Below, piece after piece: positions 15,981-25,829 of a stretch of 64,000 nt of DNA. The position numbers and the translations under genes were made by a program. The notes beneath the pieces are model-generated. The model saw only the letters and a program-made list of their open reading frames with translations, was not told the origin of the DNA and made no database searches. Every line of letters starts with the position of its first letter. The stretch's first letter is position 1. The stretch is from NCBI GenBank assembly GCA_015067145.1, contig SVNA01000004.1:62001-126000 (forward strand), written 5' to 3'. The DNA is from Oscillospiraceae bacterium. Lineage in GTDB: Bacteria; Bacillota; Clostridia; Oscillospirales; Ruminococcaceae.

Positions 15981-17198
15981 TCATACAGACATATTTTTGT
16001 ACACCGACAGATCATCCTTATCATTCATTCTGTTTACAATAATCAGACAGACAATCAATATAACCGGAAATACAGCCGCAACAAGCAGCCCCGCCTTAAG
16101 ATTGCCGCCCGCAGCTTCGGAAATGCTGCCCACAATGGCAGGACTTAACATACCGCCCATATCCCCAGCTAAAGCAAGAAAGGCAAACATTGCCGTACCG
16201 CCTTTTGGACATTTCTGTGAAGAAATACTGATAGAACCTGGCCACATAATGCCCACGGAAAAACCGCAGACAGCACAGCCTGCCAGACCAAGAACAGCAG
16301 ATTTTGCCAGAGCTGCCAGAAGGTAGCATGCTGCACACATTATCCCGCAGACAAGCATAACTTTGTTCAAATCCAGCTTTTCGCTGAATTTACTGTACAG
16401 TATTCGGGATATGCCCATAAGCACGGCAAACAGGCAGGGGCCTGCCAGGTCTCCCACAGTTTTGGAAACTCCGATTGCCGCTTCGGTAAAGGCAGATGCC
16501 CACTGAGCCATAGCTATCTCGGAAGCTCCGGAACAGACCATAAGTATTATCATCAGCCAGAACAACGGCAGTCTGAGCAGCTGAAGCGGCTTCATCCCTT
16601 CGCCGTCATCAACCAGACGTTCGATAGGGCATCTGATAAAGTTGAAGGTGTTATACATCGGCACCATCGCCCAGATAACAGCAAGTATTCTCCAGTTTTC
16701 TGTACCGAATACTGCAAATAATATTGTAGAACCTAAAATCACACCCGCTGCACCCCAGCAGTAAAAAGAGTGCAGAAGGCTCATCATTCCGTCCTTGTTT
16801 TCAAAGGGACAGGCTTCCACAATAGGACTTATCAGAACTTCAATAAGGCCGCTGCCCACAGCATAAAGAATTACAGAAATTATAATGCCTTCAAAAGGAT
16901 TTGGCAGAATCTCGGGCAGAAGAGCCATAAGCAACAGTCCTGATGCCGATACAAGCTGGGATACTGTAACACAGATGCGATACCCTATTTTATCGGCAAA
17001 TTTTGTAGCCGCAATGTCAACTATAAGCTGTGTGAAATAGAACACCAATGGTATCATTGCAATCTGTTTCAGGGATATGCCGTAGCTGTTTCTGAATATC
17101 AGAAACAGAAGCGGAGCAAAATTTGCAGTTATAGCCTGTGTCACAAAGCCAAGATAACAGGCTGTAAGTGTTTTTTTATAGTTTTTTTGTATTGCCAT
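15981..17198 (-). CDS. MFS transporter
   Basis: A membrane transporter of about 405 residues with roughly twelve hydrophobic helices in two halves. Loops such as ATKFADKIGYRI after the second helix match the MFS signature (DxxGRR-type). A long central loop (RCPIERLVDDGEGMK) separates the halves. The ATG at 17198 and an in-frame TTG at 17210 are both possible starts, and neither has a good ribosome binding site. A SQKCPKGGTAMFAFLALAGD segment in the second half is seen in fucose permease-like and Bypass-of-Stop-Codon-6-like MFS proteins, so a sugar or nucleoside substrate is conceivable, but unproven. Confidence 0.8.
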   Translation of the reverse strand: MAIQKNYKKTLTACYLGFVTQAITANFAPLLFLIFRNSYGISLKQIAMIPLVFYFTQLIVDIAATKFADKIGYRICVTVSQLVSASGLLLMALLPEILPNPFEGIIISVILYAVGSGLIEVLISPIVEACPFENKDGMMSLLHSFYCWGAAGVILGSTILFAVFGTENWRILAVIWAMVPMYNTFNFIRCPIERLVDDGEGMKPLQLLRLPLFWLMIILMVCSGASEIAMAQWASAFTEAAIGVSKTVGDLAGPCLFAVLMGISRILYSKFSEKLDLNKVMLVCGIMCAACYLLAALAKSAVLGLAGCAVCGFSVGIMWPGSISISSQKCPKGGTAMFAFLALAGDMGGMLSPAIVGSISEAAGGNLKAGLLVAAVFPVILIVCLIIVNRMNDKDDLSVYKNMSV

Positions 17199-17284
17199 AA
17201 TAATTTTCAAGTATTGTATCAGATTTTGCTTATACTATAAATTACTGTTCAGAATATGGTTTTACCGCATATTCTCACATAATA

Positions 17285-17316
17285 ACAGGCACATCGGTTT
17301 GCACCGATATGCCTGT
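17285..17316 (-). terminator. Terminator downstream of gltX
   Basis: ACAGGCA (17285-17291) pairs with TGCCTGT (17310-17316), with an inner TCGGT/ACCGA stem. The minus-strand T-tract is short. Confidence 0.65.
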
Positions 17317-17352
17317 AAAATATTTTATAGATGTTTTTTTGCAGAAATTTGA

Positions 17353-18810
17353 TTATGCAAGTTTTTCGATAGCCGCTTTAAGTCTTGCGATTGTTTTTTC
17401 CTTGCCGAGAATTACTGCAAGTTCAATGCCGCCGCCAGGTGTAAATGCCTTACCGCTGAGTGCAACACGGAGTGGATAGAGAACAATACCATTTTTAACT
17501 TCAAGTTCTGCGATAAGAGCAAAGAGTTTTTCGTGGATGTTTTCCATTGTCCAGTCTGCTTCGCTGATAGCTTCGAGAACTGGGAGAACTGCTTCGAGAG
17601 AAGTTTTGCTGTTTTCAGGATTTGTTTTCATCTTCTTGTTGTTGTACATATCGATATCGTATTCAGGCATTTCATCGATAAAGTCAACCTGTTCAGGAAT
17701 GTCTGTAAGGATTTCGCAGCGTTTCTGAAGCACTTCTGCAAGCAGCATAAGGTTGCAGTCGCTTTTTACTGTCTGTGCGATGTATGGTTTTGCAGTTTCG
17801 AGGAACTGTTCCACGCTCATATCGCGGATGTATTCTGCATTGAGGTGGCGGAGTTTCTGCATATCAAAGATAGCAGGAGATTTGCTGATTCTGCTTGGGT
17901 CAAACTCTTTTACAAGTTCTTCAAGGGAGAATTTTTCCTGTTCGCCCTGTGGATTCCAGCCAAGGAGAGCGATGTAGTTTACAACAGCTTCCTTGAGGTA
18001 GCCTGCAGCGATAAGGTCTTCGTAGCTTGCATCGCCGTTACGTTTGGACAGCTTGTGCTGTGCGTCCTTCATAACAGGCGGGCAGTGTACATAGTCAGGG
18101 ATATCCCAGCCGAATGCCTGATAGAGCAGGTTGTATTTTGGTGTGGAAGCAAGATATTCGCTGCCGCGGATAACAGGGTTGATTTCCATAAGATGGTCGT
18201 CAACAACGTTTGCAAAGTTGTATGTTGGCATACCGTCCTGTTTTACGAGAACCTGGTCGTCAAGTTCTGCATTGTCCACTTCGATAACGCCGTAAACCAT
18301 ATCGTTGAAGCTTGTTTTGCCGCCTTCAGGGATTTTCTGTCTTACAACGTAAGGGATGCCTGCTGCAAGTTTTTCGTCAATTTCTTCCTGTGTAAGGTGA
18401 CGGCAGTGTCTGTCGTAACCTGTTGGCTGTCCGGAAGCAGCTTTGATTTTGTTTACTTCTTCAAGTCTTTCCTTTGTGCAGAAGCAGCGGTATGCGTGGC
18501 CGCTTTCGATAAGCTGGTCAACGTATTCTTTGTACATACCCTTTCTTTCGCTCTGGATGTATGGGCCGTAGTCGCCGCCTACGTCCGGACCTTCGTCCCA
18601 GAGAAGATTTGTTTCTTTGAGTGTGTTGTAGATGATGTCGATTGCACCTTCCACCTGACGGGACTGGTCTGTATCTTCAATTCTGAGCAGGAATTTGCCG
18701 CCATGTGCACGTGCTGTAAGATATGCATACAAAGCTGTACGCAGGTTGCCAACGTGCATATAGCCTGTTGGGCTTGGGGCAAATCTTGTTCTTACTTTTC
18801 TTTCTGCCAT
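17353..18810 (-). CDS. gltX: glutamyl-tRNA synthetase
   Basis: Charges tRNA with glutamate. It is a class I synthetase of 485 residues. The HIGH-type motif appears as [16 protein letters not shown] near residue 20 and the KMSKS-type motif as HKLSKRNGD near 253, which binds ATP. The C-terminal helical anticodon-binding half is present at full length. AAGGAGA precedes the start and a consensus promoter lies at 18860-18887. Whether it also charges tRNA-Gln, as in many Firmicutes, cannot be judged without knowing whether gatCAB or glnS exists elsewhere. Confidence 0.96.
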   Translation of the reverse strand: MAERKVRTRFAPSPTGYMHVGNLRTALYAYLTARAHGGKFLLRIEDTDQSRQVEGAIDIIYNTLKETNLLWDEGPDVGGDYGPYIQSERKGMYKEYVDQLIESGHAYRCFCTKERLEEVNKIKAASGQPTGYDRHCRHLTQEEIDEKLAAGIPYVVRQKIPEGGKTSFNDMVYGVIEVDNAELDDQVLVKQDGMPTYNFANVVDDHLMEINPVIRGSEYLASTPKYNLLYQAFGWDIPDYVHCPPVMKDAQHKLSKRNGDASYEDLIAAGYLKEAVVNYIALLGWNPQGEQEKFSLEELVKEFDPSRISKSPAIFDMQKLRHLNAEYIRDMSVEQFLETAKPYIAQTVKSDCNLMLLAEVLQKRCEILTDIPEQVDFIDEMPEYDIDMYNNKKMKTNPENSKTSLEAVLPVLEAISEADWTMENIHEKLFALIAELEVKNGIVLYPLRVALSGKAFTPGGGIELAVILGKEKTIARLKAAIEKLA

Positions 18811-18859
18811 AATATATTCTCCTTAAATGTTATGCTTAACACATATTTATCTATTATAT

Positions 18860-18887
18860 ATTATAGATATTAACAGGATTTTGTCAA
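18860..18887 (-). promoter_or_regulatory. gltX promoter
   Basis: On the minus strand a perfect TTGACA (18887-18882) and a perfect TATAAT (18865-18860) are separated by 16 bases. Confidence 0.8.
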
Positions 18888-18916
18888 TTGAAAAAAGCCT
18901 GCATGTATGATAATAT
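18888..18916 (+). promoter_or_regulatory. ispE promoter
   Basis: TTGAAA (18888-18893), 17-base spacer and TAATAT (18911-18916), with a TG extended -10 element at 18908-18909. Its -35 abuts the -35 of gltX on the other strand. Confidence 0.6.
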
Positions 18917-18974
18917 AAGGTTAATATTGTGCAGTATGGCACAGCATTAATCACTATTTTTCCGAGGTGTTTTT

Positions 18975-19865
18975 ATGGAACAGGTAAAGGTAATTGCTCC
19001 CGCAAAGATAAACTTGAGCCTTGATATCACAGGCGTGGACGAAAAGGGCTATCATCTGCTGGATATGGTTATGCAGACCATCTCCGTCTTTGAAAAGGTG
19101 ACGCTGACAAAGCAGGACGACATCACAATGTCCAGCAACGCAAAGTTTATCCCTACCGACAGCAAAAACACAGCGGTAAAGGCAGCGATGAAGTTTTTTG
19201 AGTACACTGGCATAAAGGGCGGTGTACATATCCATATAAAGAAAACCGTGCCTATAAAAGCAGGTATGGCAGGGGGCAGTGCCGATGCAGCAGGTGTTAT
19301 TGTGGGGCTTAACCACATGTACGAAGCAGGCCTTACCACCCAGCAGATGTGCGAAATAGGCCTTATGTGCGGCAGTGATATCCCCTTTATGATTCACGGC
19401 GGCACAAAGCGTATTCAGGGTACAGGTAATATCATTATGCCTGCACCACAGATGCCCCAGTGTCACATTGTTGTGTGTATGCCTACAAAAGGTGTTTCCA
19501 CCCCGCAGGCATACGCAAACTATGACGAAATGGGTGTGAAAACCCTTGTGGAAAACGAAAAGCTGCTGAAAGCCATGGAAGAAGAAAACCTCGAAGATAT
19601 ATGCAGATATATGGCAAACGACCTTGAAAAAGCTGCCGGCAGCGAAGAAACCGAGCCAATCAAAAAGCTGCTTCTGGACCTTGGGGCCACAGGCAGCATG
19701 ATGACAGGCAGCGGTGCGGCGGTTTTTGGCATATTCAGTGATGAAGAAACCGCCGAAAAAGCAGTAAAAGCGATACGCAACAAGGAAATCGAACTTCCTT
19801 GTGCCGTGCGAAGTGTATTCCTTGCAAAGCCTGTAAGCTTTGGTGCAAGCGTGATGAAAAAATAA
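18975..19865 (+). CDS. ispE: 4-diphosphocytidyl-2-C-methyl-D-erythritol kinase
   Basis: Phosphorylates CDP-methylerythritol in the MEP pathway of isoprenoid synthesis. It is a GHMP-family kinase of 296 residues. The N-terminal APAKINLSL motif, the ATP-binding GMAGGSADAAGVIVG loop and the C-terminal GSGAAVFGIF motif are intact. GAGGTG precedes the ATG. It is monocistronic, with its own promoter and terminator. Its presence indicates that this organism makes isoprenoids through MEP rather than only mevalonate. Confidence 0.95.
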   Translation: MEQVKVIAPAKINLSLDITGVDEKGYHLLDMVMQTISVFEKVTLTKQDDITMSSNAKFIPTDSKNTAVKAAMKFFEYTGIKGGVHIHIKKTVPIKAGMAGGSADAAGVIVGLNHMYEAGLTTQQMCEIGLMCGSDIPFMIHGGTKRIQGTGNIIMPAPQMPQCHIVVCMPTKGVSTPQAYANYDEMGVKTLVENEKLLKAMEEENLEDICRYMANDLEKAAGSEETEPIKKLLLDLGATGSMMTGSGAAVFGIFSDEETAEKAVKAIRNKEIELPCAVRSVFLAKPVSFGASVMKK

Positions 19866-19871
19866 AAGCAA

Positions 19872-19904
19872 AAAGGTGTATCTGCTCAGGATACACCTTT
19901 TTTA
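19872..19904 (+). terminator. Rho-independent terminator
   Basis: AAAGGTGTAT (19872-19881) pairs with ATACACCTTT (19891-19900), then TTTA. Confidence 0.85.
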
Positions 19905-19927
19905 TCATAAAAATTATCATGCAACTG

Positions 19928-20344
19928 TTATCTGCTACGCATACGCTGTCTTGCACCGATATAACTGCAGAGAAGCATAAGGATAAAACAGCCTGTATAA
20001 ATGCCCGCCATACTGCCTGTCCAGCCTGCAACAAGGGCACCTGCACTTACAAAAGGCAGAAAGAACATCTGGCTGAGCATACCTATCGCACCCTGCATGT
20101 ATGCACCGAGAGCAATTTCCTGAACCACCACAAGCATAAAAAAGAAAATTGCCGGGGTGTTGATAAGCATATATTCACTGTTGCCGATGCCGTATCTGCG
20201 GCCTATAAAGTACCAGATAAACAAAGCTATAAGGCTGATTAAAAATACAGGCATGCTTATACCGCTTGTAACAAGCACATTTACCAGTGCACCCATTATA
20301 AGAGGAATACAGCCTATCAGAATCAAATGTATGGATTTTCTCAT
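19928..20344 (-). CDS. integral membrane protein, function unknown
   Basis: A protein of 138 residues with about four hydrophobic segments (roughly 5-25, 28-46, 61-80 and 95-128). The ATG at 20344 is preferred because AAGGTG lies just upstream; an in-frame ATG six codons earlier overlaps that site. A short GRRYGIGNSEY loop and a basic C-terminal GARQRMRSR are the main charged parts. No recognised family. It is convergent with ispE and follows no obvious operon partner. Confidence 0.6.
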   Translation of the reverse strand: MRKSIHLILIGCIPLIMGALVNVLVTSGISMPVFLISLIALFIWYFIGRRYGIGNSEYMLINTPAIFFFMLVVVQEIALGAYMQGAIGMLSQMFFLPFVSAGALVAGWTGSMAGIYTGCFILMLLCSYIGARQRMRSR

Positions 20345-20426
20345 ATATTCACCTTTTTCCAATGTAATGGCACAATTATACTATAAGTCCGCACATATTG
20401 CAAATAATTGATACAATATATCACAG

Positions 20427-20457
20427 AACCGGCACCTGTGCAAAACAGATGCCGGTT
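20427..20457 (-). terminator. Hairpin downstream of alr
   Basis: AACCGGCA (20427-20434) pairs with TGCCGGTT (20450-20457). It lies directly after the alr stop. The minus-strand T-tract is weak. Confidence 0.5.
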
Positions 20458-20464
20458 TATTATT

Positions 20465-21616
20465 TTACATATTGTCTTCAACGTATACGATTTTACCATG
20501 CTCCAGATAAACCTTCGGCACACGGCGTTTGAGCCCGCAAGGCACTTCGTAGTTTATAGTACCTGTTAGGGAAGCAACGCGGTCAAAACTCTGGTTGCCT
20601 GTGCCGCCCATAATAAGTACCTCGTCCCCCACTGTCACGCTGCTGCCTGTAACGTCCAGCATACACTGGTCCATACATACTGCAATAAGAGGATATTCTG
20701 TTCCGTTGATTCTGAGGGAGTATTTTTTATTCTTGATAAATCTCGGCAGACCGTCTGCATAGCCGGCGGCGATGGTTGCCACGGTTACAGGTTTTTCTGC
20801 CTTGTATGCAAAGCCGTAGCCAACGCATTGGCCCGCCTTTATCTCTTTGATATGGGTTACAATGGTTTTAACCTCCATTACAGGTGTCAGGTCGCAGCCT
20901 GCAACTGCCTGTGACGGGTTCATACCATAAAGGATAATACCCGCACGCATTGTGTTGAAGCTTCCGCTGAGCTTGCGGAGAATGCCTGCAGAGTTCTGAC
21001 CGTGGATAATCCTGAAGTCGAAACCGTAGCGTGTCAGGTATTCCACCGCTTCACTGAACAGTTCCATCTGTCTTTCGGTGTATTCAACCTCCTCTGCACC
21101 AAGGCTGTCTGCCACGGCAAAATGGCTGAACACCCCTGTGAAACGCAGATTTGAAAGCCCCAGCAGTTCCTTCATTTCGCTGTATGCCTTTTCCCTGTCG
21201 CCCACAAGGTCAAAGCCTATGCGGCCCATGCCTGTATCCAGTTTGAGATGACAGTCGATAGGATAGAGACTGCTTCTCTGCAGCTGATGTGCATATTCAA
21301 GGCTGTATACACACTGGCTTATCTGGTTGCGGCTAAGCTGTGTTGCAAGGTGCGGGCTGGTGTAGCCAAGGATAAGTATAGGCAGTTTAACCCCCGTTTT
21401 TCTTATCTCCATAGCTTCTGCAAAGGAGGAAACCGCAATGCCGAAAGCCCCCAGCTCCTCGTACAGTTTTGCCAGATATTTTGCCCCGTGGCCGTATGCG
21501 TCAGCTTTGAGCGTTACATAAAAAGGTTTGCTGAAGCTGTTTTTTATAAAGTTGTAGTTGTTTTTTATTGCATCGACAGAAATTTCTGCCCAGCAATGCT
21601 TTTCAACCAGATTCAT
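20465..21616 (-). CDS. alr: alanine racemase
   Basis: Interconverts L- and D-alanine for peptidoglycan. It is a PLP enzyme of 383 residues with the fold III TIM barrel and a C-terminal beta domain. LKADAYGHG carries the PLP lysine (Lys37). The second catalytic Tyr is expected in the VGYGFAYKA segment. The substrate-side signatures DTGMGRIGF and HGQNSAGI are also present. It starts 28 nt before the CotH-type gene ends, on the same strand (spacer 21617-21644), so the two may be co-transcribed. Confidence 0.94.
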   Translation of the reverse strand: MNLVEKHCWAEISVDAIKNNYNFIKNSFSKPFYVTLKADAYGHGAKYLAKLYEELGAFGIAVSSFAEAMEIRKTGVKLPILILGYTSPHLATQLSRNQISQCVYSLEYAHQLQRSSLYPIDCHLKLDTGMGRIGFDLVGDREKAYSEMKELLGLSNLRFTGVFSHFAVADSLGAEEVEYTERQMELFSEAVEYLTRYGFDFRIIHGQNSAGILRKLSGSFNTMRAGIILYGMNPSQAVAGCDLTPVMEVKTIVTHIKEIKAGQCVGYGFAYKAEKPVTVATIAAGYADGLPRFIKNKKYSLRINGTEYPLIAVCMDQCMLDVTGSSVTVGDEVLIMGGTGNQSFDRVASLTGTINYEVPCGLKRRVPKVYLEHGKIVYVEDNM

Positions 21617-21644
21617 AGCGTTCTCCCGAATGGTAATTTATGTT

Positions 21645-23666
21645 TTAAAGTAAATATTTAAGTTTTTCCAGCAATCTGTCCCAGGTGCTTTTTTCAGGAC
21701 GGGCGGCTGTCTGCTGCATCTGCAAATCCCCGTCCCACTGGGCATATAGCACAATGTCCCTGTTGTCCACCGCAATCTCATCACCCGGCATATAGCTTGT
21801 GCCGCTGCCGTCCGGCTCGGTGTTCCAGCAACGGAACTGTGCTTCTTCACAGACAAATGCATTGTCCCTCACCGTTGCGGTGCTGCCCGGCATATAGGAA
21901 AATTTATCCGCCATATATCCGCTTGCACCGTTGCGGTTGTAGATGACATATTTTGCACCCTTGTAGAGAAAATGGGACATAAAATCCGCCCTTTTCTGCA
22001 GATAGGTATACAGTGTTTCCGATGCATCGTTGTATATCTGCTCTGCCTCGTCCGGTGTGATATATGCAAGCTTCCGCCACAGGTAATGCTCGGCTATTGC
22101 AGAATCGTGAATGGAATCCGACAGATCTTTTGCTGTATCGGTGAGAGAATCTATCTGCGGTCTGAAGTATATTCTCCACTGCAGCGAGGCTTCCCTGCGA
22201 AAATCCGCATGCTGCCACAGAAGTGTAAATATTGTCCTTTTGCTGTCAGAGCCGTAGAGGAATCTGTCTGCCGCCCATATATTTTCCGGCTGGGACAGAT
22301 CCACCCCGTTTTTTATTGTATCATCACCCAGGGCGTGGTCCATATCCCACACAGAACAGGCCACCATTTTTCCGTTTACATTTTTGTAGATGAAAAACGA
22401 TGTCAGTCCCGCATCAAGGTTCTGTGCATACTCCTGAAAAACATACATCTTTGCAAAGGATTTTACATCTACATATTCGCTGTAATGTTTTCCCTGACTG
22501 TTGATGCCGTTGTCGCTCATAACTGCATCTTCAAACTGCTGGTAGTATTCTCTTATGTATTCGACCTGCTTCTGTGATGCATATTCCGGGCTTTTGAGAA
22601 CTATGGGCTGCCCCTGACTTGTTACAAATCCCGCTTTTTCATTTATATAGCGTACACCTATCTCTGTCTCCAGCAGATATCCGCCGGTAACCTCCGCCTC
22701 TATCTCCTTTGGTATCTCAACCCATTTATAGGAATCTCTTGTGTGATGTGCTGTGGAATCAAAGTGTCCGCCCTGCTGACATTCCGCCAGATTTACACCC
22801 GGGTTTGCCTGCTCGTTAACGGTGTCAAGGTTGAATATATTCACCCTCGAGGAATCAACCTCCACACGTTCGGCCAGGGTGTAGTTGCCTGCGTATTCAT
22901 TGTTGATGTAGACATCCACATGCTGTGAACTGCTGCAGAATTCTATCCCTACCTTATCTGCAAAATCCATTGCCAGCCTGTTGCGTATAAGGGATGTTTC
23001 GATATGGCTTGCAATAAGGGCATATTTTTTGGATGCTCCCATATTGAACAGATTGGCATTGGTTCCCAGCTTTATATTATACGGTTTTTTCCTGCTGGTC
23101 CAGGAGGCGTTGCCCCTGCCTTTGATATACTCCAGCGGGCCGCTGTACTGCGTTGTGCTGCCGTCTGTTATGACGATGGTGCCGGCTTCTTTCAGGTCTT
23201 TGTCCTCGTTTATATCGGACATTGCACCATCACGTATGGTGATATAAAGCTGAGGAATGTCGCTGGTGTACAACACATTGAGGTTATATTCTTTATTGTC
23301 GGATACAATCCTGTGAGTACCTTTTTCCAGTACAATATCCAGACCATTGCATATTGCTGTTTCCCCAAGATAAATACAGTCTCCCTCCGCCATCTTTACT
23401 GTAACCATTTTTCCCTTTACAGCATATGGAAGCACAAGGGTGTATTCGTTGTCTGTTATATGCTCTTGTGTTTCTTCGCCTGTTTTGTTGCGGTCCACCG
23501 CAAAGGCCTTTACCGTATAGGTAAAACCGTTGGGGAGGGTATATTCCACCGCCATATTCTGAAGCGGCAGCTCCGATGCACAGACAGGTACAGAAAGGAT
23601 AAATACTGCCACTGCTGCCGCAAGGATATTCACTGTATATTTTTTTATCTTCGCAGCCAGTTTCAT
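21645..23666 (-). CDS. secreted CotH-family protein with C-terminal InlB-type repeat (paralog 1)
   Basis: A 673-residue exported protein. The ATG at 23666 has AGGGGAAAG upstream and begins a signal peptide with cleavage near residue 29 (VCA-S). After a beta-rich N-terminal region comes a CotH-like kinase core: YIKGRGNASW, KYALIASH.ETSLIRNRLA, the VWDMDHALG acidic motif, and ..EYAQNLDAG. CotH proteins are atypical kinases of spore coat proteins, but this relative is predicted to be extracellular. Near the C-terminus lies a Listeria/Bacteroides-type repeat (CWNTEPDGSGTSYMPGD...LYAQW), followed by an amphipathic tail. It lies 34 nt after the TtcA-family gene. A paralog lies at 28244-30268. Confidence 0.85.
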   Translation of the reverse strand: MKLAAKIKKYTVNILAAAVAVFILSVPVCASELPLQNMAVEYTLPNGFTYTVKAFAVDRNKTGEETQEHITDNEYTLVLPYAVKGKMVTVKMAEGDCIYLGETAICNGLDIVLEKGTHRIVSDNKEYNLNVLYTSDIPQLYITIRDGAMSDINEDKDLKEAGTIVITDGSTTQYSGPLEYIKGRGNASWTSRKKPYNIKLGTNANLFNMGASKKYALIASHIETSLIRNRLAMDFADKVGIEFCSSSQHVDVYINNEYAGNYTLAERVEVDSSRVNIFNLDTVNEQANPGVNLAECQQGGHFDSTAHHTRDSYKWVEIPKEIEAEVTGGYLLETEIGVRYINEKAGFVTSQGQPIVLKSPEYASQKQVEYIREYYQQFEDAVMSDNGINSQGKHYSEYVDVKSFAKMYVFQEYAQNLDAGLTSFFIYKNVNGKMVACSVWDMDHALGDDTIKNGVDLSQPENIWAADRFLYGSDSKRTIFTLLWQHADFRREASLQWRIYFRPQIDSLTDTAKDLSDSIHDSAIAEHYLWRKLAYITPDEAEQIYNDASETLYTYLQKRADFMSHFLYKGAKYVIYNRNGASGYMADKFSYMPGSTATVRDNAFVCEEAQFRCWNTEPDGSGTSYMPGDEIAVDNRDIVLYAQWDGDLQMQQTAARPEKSTWDRLLEKLKYLL

Positions 23667-23700
23667 ATCTTTCCCCTTTCTGCAGAATATCATATTCAGC

Positions 23701-24441
23701 TTATTTAGTATTTTTGAGTCCCCAGCCGTCCAGGTTCTTTTTCTGGAAAGCATTCAGGCTTTTTGCACGGAAGGATGTGTCCTGGCGGCATCTCTCCTGC
23801 ACCCAGTTTTTCATGTTCTGGCGGTTTGTAGCACCGTCCGCAGGACATTTTGACTCCACCACAGGCATATCAATCTCGTGTATTGCACGGACAACGTCCT
23901 GTTCAATCGCCAGCACAAAAGGCCTTATCATTGTAATGTCTTTTATAGAAAGGTATGTAACAGGGCTGAAGGTGCCTATTCTGCCCTCGTTCCACAGGTT
24001 CATATAAAAAGTTTCGATGGCATCGTCAAGATGGTGTCCAAGGGCAATTTTGTTGCAGCCAAGTTCCTTTGTCACATCGTGGAGTGCACCGCGACGCATG
24101 CGTGCACAGAGTGAACAGGGATTTGCCTCTTTACGCTGGTCAAAGATGATATTGCCGATGTCGGTGCGTCTGACTACATACTCTATACCGTGTTCTGCAA
24201 AGAGTTTTTCTAGGGTCGAATAGTCGGTATCTTTGCCGTCAAAGCGTAAATCCAGTGTTACCGCCACCATATCAAAATCCACATTTATATATTTCTGCAG
24301 TTTTTTAAGGGTGAGGGCAAGGGCAACAGAATCCTTGCCGCCTGAAACGCCGACGCAGATTTTGTCCCCGCTTTGTATCATATCATAGCCTGTTATCGCC
24401 TTGCGGGCCAGACCGCAGAGACGCTGAAAATGCTGTGCCAT
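23701..24441 (-). CDS. TtcA-family tRNA thiolation protein
   Basis: A PP-loop ATPase of 246 residues. VGVSGGKDSVA is the ATP-binding motif. The CSLCARMRRG segment supplies the first Cys pair, and a later ESKCP the third Cys, which together would hold an Fe-S cluster as in TtcA. TtcA inserts sulfur at cytidine 32 of tRNAs; related enzymes thiolate other positions, so the exact tRNA target is unproven. The ATG at 24441 has AAGGAAG six bases upstream; a longer in-frame start at 24543 does not. The CotH-type gene follows closely, though no functional link is apparent. Confidence 0.82.
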   Translation of the reverse strand: MAQHFQRLCGLARKAITGYDMIQSGDKICVGVSGGKDSVALALTLKKLQKYINVDFDMVAVTLDLRFDGKDTDYSTLEKLFAEHGIEYVVRRTDIGNIIFDQRKEANPCSLCARMRRGALHDVTKELGCNKIALGHHLDDAIETFYMNLWNEGRIGTFSPVTYLSIKDITMIRPFVLAIEQDVVRAIHEIDMPVVESKCPADGATNRQNMKNWVQERCRQDTSFRAKSLNAFQKKNLDGWGLKNTK

Positions 24442-24799
24442 ATATTCTTCCTTTATTCCTTGTATCTCATCCCGAAATATCTGTTCCGAAAAGCATTTTC
24501 CTGTAAAGGTTATATGCTTTTCAAAAAGCTGTTTCAATAGCAAAAATCAACAAATTTTTAATTGTATTATATCCGTTTTACACATATAAAACAAGCACTT
24601 TTTGCAAATTGCCAAAAGAGAAAAACTGAGAAAACGAGAGTAAAATACAAGAAAACAAGAGATAAGCGTTTTTTGATTAATTTTTTTGCGAAAAATCGTT
24701 GACTTTTTTGCGGGTTATGGTATACTAAATCTTGCCTGTTAAAGGCATTTTAATTTGTTATTAATAATATATATCTAAAATTCTATCAGGAGGATTACA
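24442..24799. other. Divergent intergenic region upstream of the TtcA-family gene and rplM
   Basis: This 358-base AT-rich gap holds the rplM promoter (24699-24726) and a 73-base rplM leader with a small GCCT/AGGC stem at 24734-24746. An autogenous r-protein leader is possible, but I do not recognise a known structure. Nothing else is seen. Confidence 0.4.
24699..24726 (+). promoter_or_regulatory. rplM-rpsI promoter
   Basis: TTGACT (24699-24704), 16-base spacer and TATACT (24721-24726), with a TG extended -10 element at 24718-24719. Confidence 0.75.
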
Positions 24800-25228
24800 A
24801 TGAGCACATATCTTCAGAACCCTACAAAAGTAGAACGCAAATGGTACGTGATTGATGCTGCTGGCAAACCACTTGGCCGCGTTGCTGCTAAAGCTGCTGT
24901 TCTTTTGAACGGTAAACACAAAGTAACATACACACCTAACGTTGACTGCGGTGACCACGTTGTTATCATCAACTGTGAAAAAGCAGTTCTCACAGGTTCC
25001 AAACTTGACAAAAAATTCTACCACCACCACACAGGCTGGATCGGCGGTATGAAATCTGTTAACTACCGCACATTGATGGCTACAAAAGCTGACAAAGCTA
25101 TGTACCTTGCAGTAGAAGGCATGCTCCCAGGCAACAAAATCGGTTCCAAAGCAATGACAAGACTCAGAGTTTACAAAGGTGCACAGCACGAACACGCTGC
25201 ACAGAAACCTGAAGCAATCGAACTTTAA
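24800..25228 (+). CDS. rplM: 50S ribosomal protein L13
   Basis: A primary 23S rRNA-binding protein of 142 residues. ERKWYVIDAAGKPLGRVA at the start and the YHHHTGWIGG and GMLPGNKIG segments identify L13. AGGAGG precedes the start. It shows strong codon bias typical of highly expressed genes. The conserved rplM-rpsI pair is preserved, with 21 nt between the genes. Confidence 0.98.
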   Translation: MSTYLQNPTKVERKWYVIDAAGKPLGRVAAKAAVLLNGKHKVTYTPNVDCGDHVVIINCEKAVLTGSKLDKKFYHHHTGWIGGMKSVNYRTLMATKADKAMYLAVEGMLPGNKIGSKAMTRLRVYKGAQHEHAAQKPEAIEL

Positions 25229-25249
25229 TTTTTAGGGAGGATAATTACT

Positions 25250-25648
25250 ATGTACGAAACAAAAGCATATTTTTACGGTACAGGCCGTCGTAAATCTTCC
25301 GTAGCAAGAGTTAGAGTTTACAGCGGTAACGGCAAAATCACAATCAACGGCAGAGACATCGACGATTTCTTTGGTCTTGAAACACTCAAACTCATCGTTC
25401 GTCAGCCAATCACACTTACAAACACAGCAGACAAATTCGACATCGTTGTTAACGTAAACGGCGGCGGTGTTTCCGGTCAGGCTGGTGCTATCCGTCACGG
25501 TCTTTCCAGAGCTTTGCTCCAGTATGACGAAAACCTCAGACCAGAACTCAAAAAAGCAGGCTTCCTCACACGTGACCCACGTATGAAAGAAAGAAAAAAA
25601 TACGGTCTCAAAGCTGCTCGTCGTGCTCCACAGTTCTCCAAACGTTAA
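25250..25648 (+). CDS. rpsI: 30S ribosomal protein S9
   Basis: A 16S rRNA-binding protein of 132 residues whose C-terminal tail reaches the P site. [13 protein letters not shown] at the start, [14 protein letters not shown] in the middle and the basic C-terminal end RRAPQFSKR identify S9. GGGAGG precedes the start. A terminator lies at 25671-25702, so the transcript carries only the two ribosomal genes. Confidence 0.98.
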   Translation: MYETKAYFYGTGRRKSSVARVRVYSGNGKITINGRDIDDFFGLETLKLIVRQPITLTNTADKFDIVVNVNGGGVSGQAGAIRHGLSRALLQYDENLRPELKKAGFLTRDPRMKERKKYGLKAARRAPQFSKR

Positions 25649-25670
25649 TCGTTGGATATATGGAATATTT

Positions 25671-25702
25671 ACAGCTCCTCGCAAGAGGGGCTGTTTTTTT
25701 GT
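25671..25702 (+). terminator. Rho-independent terminator
   Basis: ACAGCTCCTC (25671-25680) pairs with GAGGGGCTGT (25685-25694), then T7. Confidence 0.9.
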
Positions 25703-25829
25703 TCATAAACTGATGCATACCGTTCCGATACGCTGTGTATCAATGGGTATACATATTTTCCGTTGACTTTGCTGTTATAATTTTCTATCATATTGTCATA
25801 CACATAACTTATAAAAAGGCGGTGGCGGC

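Noticed and set aside
17533-18873. A 446-codon open frame opposite gltX
   Set aside because: Composition is a shadow of the gltX coding strand, with very high Cys and Phe.
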